This document shows positions 58,583-64,000 of a DNA stretch of 64,000 bases, piece after piece. The stretch is from Emydura subglobosa (lineage: Eukaryota > Chordata > Testudines > Chelidae). The position numbers and the translations under genes were made by a program. Location: assembly GCA_007922225.1 (NCBI GenBank), contig ML679973.1:1802033-1866032 (forward strand), in the 5' to 3' direction. The notes under the pieces were generated by a model. It made no database searches and was not told the DNA's origin. It saw only the letters and a program-made list of their open reading frames with translations. Each line of letters begins with the position of its first letter. Position 1 is the stretch's first letter.

Positions 58583-58946
58583 CAGTGGTTCTCAACCTTT
58601 CCAAAGTATTGTAACCCTTTCAAGAGTTTGATTTGTCTTGTGGACCCCCAAGTTTCACTTCACTTCAAAAACTTACAAAATCAGACAAACACAAAAGTGT
58701 CACAGCACACTATTACTGAAAAATTGTTTACTTTCTCATTTTTACCATATAATTATAAAATAAATAAATTTGAATATAAATATTGTACTTACATTGTAGT
58801 GTATAGTATATAGAGCAGTATAAACACTTTGTAGTGACTTTGATAGTACTTTTTAATGTAGCCTGTTGTAAAACTAGACAAATATCTAGATGTGTTGATG
58901 TACCCACTGAAAGACTTCTACATGTACCCAGGGTTGAGAACCACTG
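58583..58946. mobile_element. 364-bp hAT-type MITE (CAGTGGTTCTCAACC ends)
   Basis: Left end CAGTGGTTCTCAACC (58583-58597) and right end GGTTGAGAACCACTG (58932-58946) are perfect 15-bp inverted repeats of the type common in hAT elements. Flanking 8-mers CACTATGA (58575-58582) and TGCTATGA (58947-58954) agree at 6 of 8 and look like a decayed target-site duplication. The interior is AT-rich with no transposase. Confidence 0.9.
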
Positions 58947-59266
58947 TGCTATGACTCCCTGTTTAGGACTGATAAATGCAGACAGTGAATGAGCCAGCCC
59001 ATACAACTTCAGCATAGAAGTGGAAGGAATAATTATTTATGGGATTGTAACAATAAAGTAAAATATTAGAATAGAATCTTTCTGCATAGGATTAGACATT
59101 CTACAAACTCGTCAAATAAAAGGAAAAAAGCCAAACCACAAGGGAAAGGCCAAATCCAGTCAAACCAGTTTCTCTTCTAAGGAACAGGAACTCAGTGACA
59201 TATAGCCCCATTATAAAGCCCTTCGCCCTTACAGAGTTTCAGAACAGCCCTTTTGTCAGCCTCAGT

Positions 59267-59387
59267 TAGTGTGACCAGATGTCCTGATTTTATAGGGACA
59301 ATCCTGATATTCAGGCATTCTCTTATATACGTGCCTATTACCCCTCACCCCGTCCTGATTTTTCACACTTGCTGTCTTGTCACCGTA
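59267..59387 (+). mobile_element. 121-bp hAT-type MITE, second copy
   Basis: TAGTGTGACCAGATGTCC and GTCTTGTCACCGTA are the terminal inverted repeats. The interior 'gattttatagggacaatcct' matches the nested copy at 55893-56019. Flanking 8-mers GCCTCAGT (59259-59266) and GCCTCAAC (59388-59395) share the first six bases. Confidence 0.85.
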
Positions 59388-59389
59388 GC

Positions 59390-60285
59390 CTCAACAGAGT
59401 GACTCCTATTCACTTTGATAAGCAGGTAGAGCAATATGGACTAAGTGCTGTGAACAAGCAAAAGGCGCACGGGTTAAAATCCAGATTCCAGCACCTGGCC
59501 CGGCCCAGGCTAGGTGAGTAGTGGGGAGGGCAGGTGGGAAGAATTCTCTCTCCAGGCCATGGACAACTTTGAAGTCTCTCCACAGAGCCTATCTCAGCCT
59601 GTGGCCTTCACGCCATCCTTCCCCTCAGCGAGGAGGATGAGAAGGCCTTGTTGGTGCTCTTTGCCCACCTCTGCCCCTGCCCCTCTGCCCTTGGTGATCT
59701 GCTGTGCATGGGCCTGTGCTGAGTTGAGCTTTGCAGGTCCCCCCTCCCACTCCACATCCAGCCCCAATTGCACATAGGAATCATACCAAGTCTGCTGCCT
59801 GGGGAGCCAGGGTGTGATGGAGTAGGACTAATTTTGTGCTCTACAGCCATAAAACACATGGCATATATTACTCAGCCGAGGCTTCTATGGAATTGGAATT
59901 TTTCTCCTTAAATACTACAAGTTCTTGATCCTGCATTAAATATCGCTGCTGCATCTTTTCGTACTCCTCTGCCTTCAGCTAGCATTTTATCAGCCTTGAG
60001 CGTCTTTCTCTGTCTTTTGCTAGGCCAAGAATTGGTCCAACACCCTGGCCTTGACCCTTTTTCTGGTTTTCCTGCAGAAGGTCTTCACCTCTTTATGTAT
60101 GGTGACTTTTCACCCACTTTGCACATGCTAGCCTGTATATAAACCACCCTGGGGCTTCTCCCTGGAAGCTGAGAGTTTGGAAAGTAGTGTAACAGGGCTC
60201 CTGGAAAACAACTTGCTCAGTCAGCAAAACTAGGCACACTTTTTTCAGAACTACATGTGCACAATATCAAACCAACCAAATTTCC
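59390..60285. other. Intron 1, no firm feature
   Basis: At 59400-59510 a GGGTTAAAATCC B-box-like site suggests a decayed tRNA-derived SINE, too weak to call. The frames at 59514-59777 are not supported. Confidence 0.35.
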
Positions 60286-60289
60286 TTCT

Positions 60290-61475
60290 CTGACAGGGTT
60301 ACAGGTCTAGTGGATGGGGGAAGCTGGAGATTTGATAAATCCTGATTTTAGTAAGGCTTTTGGCACAGCCCCACATGACATTCTCACAAGCAAACTAGCG
60401 AATGTGGCCTAGATGAAATTACAATAAGGTGGGTGCACAGCTGGTTGAAGGATGTTATTCAACAAGTAGTGACCAATAGTTTGCTGTCAGACTGGGAGGG
60501 TGTATATAGTGGGGTCCTGCAGGGGTCAGACCTGGGTGTGGTACTATTCAATATTTTCACTACTGATTTGGATAATGGAGTGGGCAGTACGCTAATAAAA
60601 TTTGCAGATGACACCAAGCTGGGAGGGATGCAAGCATTGTGGAGGACAGGATTGGAATTCAGAAAACCCTGACCAATTAGAGAATTGGTCTAAATCCAAC
60701 AAGATGAAATTCAATAAAGCCAGGTGCAAAGCACTTCATGTAGGAAGGAAAAATCAAATGCACAGCTACAAAATGGGGACTAACTGGATAGGTGGCTGTA
60801 GTGCTGAAAAGGATCTGGGGTTATAGTGGATCACACATTGAATATGAGTCAATAATGTGACTACAGTTGTGAAAAAGGCTGATATCATTCTGGGGTGTAC
60901 AAGCAGGAGTATAATTGTCTCCCTCTACTTGTCACAGGTGAGGCGTCAGCTGGACTAGTGTGTCCAGTTCTGGACACCACGCTTTAGGAAAGATGTGGAC
61001 AAACTGGAAAGAGTCCAGAGGAAAGCAACAAAAATGATAAAAGGTTTAAAAAAATCTGACTTGAGAGGAAAGGTTAAAAAAAAAACTGGGCATGTTATTC
61101 TTGATAAAAGAAGACTGAGGGGGGAGACCAGTCTTCAAATATTTTAAGGGCTGTTATAAAGAGGACTGTGATCAATTGTTCTCTCTGTCTGCTGAAGGTA
61201 GAACAGAAAGTAATTGGCTTAATCTGCAGCAAGGAAGATTTAGATTAGATATAAGGAAAAATGTTCTAACTATAAGGGTGATTAAGCTCTGAAATAGGCT
61301 TCCAAGGGAGGCTGTGGAATCCGCATCATTGGGAGATTTTTATGAACAGTTTGGACAAACACCTGTCAGGGATGGTATAGGTTTATTTGGTCCTGGCTTA
61401 GTGCGGGGGGAAGGTGGAGATGAACTCTTGAGGTCCCTTCCAGCCCTACATTTCTATGATCCTATAATTGTGGGC
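60290..61475 (+). mobile_element. CR1 LINE, 5' truncated, about 1.2 kb
   Basis: This is the longest LINE in the window. It runs from within the CR1 ORF2 reverse transcriptase through the ORF2 C-terminus ('tagattagatataaggaaaa' at 61240-61259) to the terminal 'gatgaactcttgaggtccct' and TTTCTATGATCCTATAATTG. Stops and frameshifts break the coding part. It is typical of 5' truncated CR1 insertions and is unable to move. Confidence 0.92.
60310..61300 (+). pseudogene. Broken CR1 reverse transcriptase (ORF2 C-terminal part)
   Basis: The remnant first reads as DFSKAF-like and PHDILT-like residues (about 60340-60395). In one frame at 60433-60672 it reads [16 protein letters not shown] and [12 protein letters not shown], which contains the reverse transcriptase FADD box. 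A frame change near 60620-60660 leads to the segment KMKFNKARCKALHVGRKNQM (60702-60761), the next part of the same domain. Internal stops and at least one frameshift make it nonfunctional. The enzyme would have copied LINE RNA into the genome by target-primed reverse transcription. Confidence 0.88.
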
Positions 61476-61479
61476 CAAA

Positions 61480-64000
61480 AATACATGTTCATAATTAATT
61501 TACATTAAGTGCATAGGTTTTTGTATGAACATTTTTGTATAAAAAACTATTAATTCTAATTGCATGGAGTCATGATAACTGCACACGTACATGGCCAGTT
61601 AAAATATTTATTTAGTAATCCGCAGTTCTCCCGTGACTGTGCATGCAGTCATGGCAACAGTACATATAAATTACTGCAGAATAAACAAATGACACGGTTT
61701 TGAGAATTTAGACCACAGAGTCTACCTCTTATGTTTTCTGAGTTCCCTTCCTCTTTTAGGTTAAAAAAAGAAAAAAGGTGAAGTCATTGTTGTGCTGTGT
61801 CTAGTTGCTTGTGTAGCGTTTTAAAACTGTGCATGTCTGCTCGTTTGGAATCCATAAGCGTAGCCTCTAATGAAACTGTTCCAGCTGCAGGAATCTGCTC
61901 TGAGGAGGAAGAGGATGGCAACTGGCCATCTTTGTTTTCTAATGTGCATGGTTTGAAGAAAGAAGAATCCTTCGTGGGAGTTGATTTAGATAGTTTTGGC
62001 AGCTGTAAATTACTCACAGCATGCTGCAAAGTCCGTGCTATGAGATTTTTTCAGTTACGTTGCAATCTCATGTAAAAAAAAAGAAAACCCACTAACTCAA
62101 ACAGAACTAAGGCAAGAGGACACGAGATCATTACAGACATGGCTTTCAGTTGACTTGTGCCTCCCTGCTATATAGTAGGAGTACTAATGAGTTGAGTTAA
62201 TTGCTCTAGGAACTTTGTATAGAGACAGCATTGAAACACCAAATTTTGGGATGCATTTTGAGATGTACACAATGATTTGCTTGTCTTTAAAGCTTGTGCT
62301 GCATTAAAACAGATAGATGGCACTTTTACAGATCATATTATACGTTTATCTTAGGGTAGTGTATGTTGTGAGCCGCAATATGGTTTTTTTACAAGCTGAA
62401 CATTTTGCCGGGAAGGTCGGTTCTGCCCTATTAGGACCAAGCTGTGATGCTTTACCATCATTTACAATTGTGTTCACTTGTGTGGTTATAGCATGTACAT
62501 GGTTAAGAAGCATTCTTAGTCAGAGAATGTAGCTGCTGCTTACAGGTTATACCCACACAAGTAAAAAAAAAACTTTTAATGGAGCCCAAAATTACAGTTT
62601 TGTTCTAATCTGAAACATGATTACGTAAAATGTCACATTCTTACTCAGAAAGTCTTCCTTTTCTTCAGAGTAATTTTCTGCCTATTTGACTACTTAAAAT
62701 ACATTTTTACTATTTCTTACTGCTGTTAGTTGTGTGGGCTTTTTTATGTGTAGACATACTCTAAGGGGTTTCTAGCACTGTCCTCCAAAGCATCTTGTGC
62801 GATCCACTAATAGAACATATGAACCACTGTCTGAGCCATGGCACCATTCTTATGCTTCCTATTTAAATTATTTAACTTAAATATAAAGCAGTCTTAATTT
62901 ACAATTTAAGGGACCAGTCTTGCTCCCCTTAAAGTCAATGAGAGCCACAGTTAAAAGAGAGGGAGTGATTCATTTCCATCGACCTAAGTTCCAGGTGCAG
63001 AATCTTTATTATTGAGGATGCATGTCCCAAAACGAGCCCAGTTGACTCAGATCCCAGACTAAGCTTGCAGGGCTGGCAGTTGAAAAATGTTTTACTTGTA
63101 AATTGAACAGATTTGGTCCAGAAACGTTTGAGGGACAATGAACATGGGACCCCTTGATGCCATTTTGACCATCAGTTCTTCAGAGCAAAACTTCTAAAAA
63201 ATATTTCATTGCGTGTCTGGGAAATGGTCAAACACACTCTCTTCCCACAGCCGTACAGGGAACAGAACAGAACAGAGCAGGGTACACCCCAGCTATTGTT
63301 ATTTTCCCTTTTTTGTAACTACTCAAACATCGAAAGGTAACGTCCCTTCGCGAGGGAAAGGGGTGGAATGTTGGCAGCTGCATATTCCACGGACGCTGTA
63401 AATGAGAAATGAGTGTCACAATGAGAGCGAGCAAGAGCGACTCCGTTTTCCTTTGCAGTGCAGTGAGTCACTCAGTCTCTGACGCTGCTGCTCAGCTCAG
63501 GACCCACTTCACTGCTCTGCTGCAAGGATCAGTGGAGCAGCGAAGCAAAACAGACGAGAGGCCCACTTTCAGTTGCTCTGCCACATCCAAAGGCCTCTCC
63601 AACGGCATAAAAGGGAAGTAAACCATGTGGGAAATGAGTACGAGGTTTTTCCTGGTCAGGGTAAAGCTGCCAGAATAATTTTATCCCAGCCACTGGCCTA
63701 GGAGGCATGATCACAGTATGTCAGGGGGAATGAGGGGGCAGGACAGAGGGCACGGCTCGCTTCTGTTTTCAACTGGCAGAAAGTCCACCTGAGGCTGCTG
63801 TGGCCAGAACATAAGGAGCACTGAGGCTGCTTGTCTCATTCTGAGGGCCCTTCAGTATTTAGGCAGTCTAAGGTAAAGGGACACAAAGATGAGTTAAGGC
63901 TAGCTTTGTTTTCCCTCCGTTCCTCTGCTTGGCACAGGAAGAGAGGAATGGAGAACTGGGTCCAAGATATTTGCCCCTTCAGAGATCTTAACTACCCAGG
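61480..64000. other. Intron 1, no firm feature
   Basis: AT-rich to mixed sequence to the window end. No transposon or exon was firmly recognised, and no sequence resembling TBX15 exon 2 was seen. The frames at 61797-62075 and 63409-63621 have no recognisable domain. Confidence 0.4.

Larger units (their letters stand above)
22644..64000 (+). other. TBX15: TBX15 intron 1 (5' part)
   Basis: Everything from the GTGAGT donor to the window end reads as intron. No frame resembling the second TBX15 coding exon (the start of the T-box, with its LWKRFH and TEMIITKAGR motifs) was found on the + strand. Inside it are CpG island sequence up to about 23.7 kb, a second island near 26 kb, and then transposon-rich sequence, described separately. 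Confidence 0.75.

Overview
The window is vertebrate nuclear DNA, most likely from a turtle (Testudines). It has large unspliced stretches, and its interspersed repeats look sauropsid: many 3' tails of CR1 LINEs, old MIR and L2 copies, and hAT-type MITEs whose terminal sequences I associate with turtle genomes. No prokaryotic gene organisation is present. The organism call rests on repeat recognition from memory, and a crocodilian or another reptile is not excluded.

One protein-coding exon can be supported. It is coding exon 1 of TBX15 on the + strand, at 22442-22643, ending in a GTGAGT splice donor in phase 1. About the first 22 kb is therefore 5' flank and promoter, and 22644-64000 is the 5' part of intron 1. 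No T-box coding exon was recognised downstream, so intron 1 probably runs past the window end and exceeds 41 kb.

Layout: 1-4.5 kb is repeat-bearing flank (LINE tail, inverted CR1, MIR). About 4.6-18 kb is a very long CpG-rich, repeat-poor domain. About 18-21.5 kb is AT-richer with simple repeats and a long (CA)n(TG)n palindrome. About 21.6-23.7 kb is the TBX15 promoter and exon 1 CpG island. About 25.4-26.9 kb is a second, intronic CpG island. From 27 to 64 kb the intron is dominated by transposons: CR1 tails, MIR, L2, several MITE families, two hAT-type elements, a solo LTR carrying a nested MITE, and short palindromic repeats.

The observations most worth following are these. A deletion-type hAT element at 41630-42328 carries what reads as a complete minus-strand heat-shock promoter: a 5-bp-phased GAA/TTC array, a TATA box and an initiator. 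A 31-bp sequence is present twice, letter for letter, in the TBX15 upstream CpG domain. The octamer GTTTACAC recurs far more often than expected in that domain. The nested LTR/MITE insertion preserves both target-site duplications. No long open frame other than TBX15 exon 1 looked like a real gene, and the long frames in the CpG islands are treated as composition artefacts.
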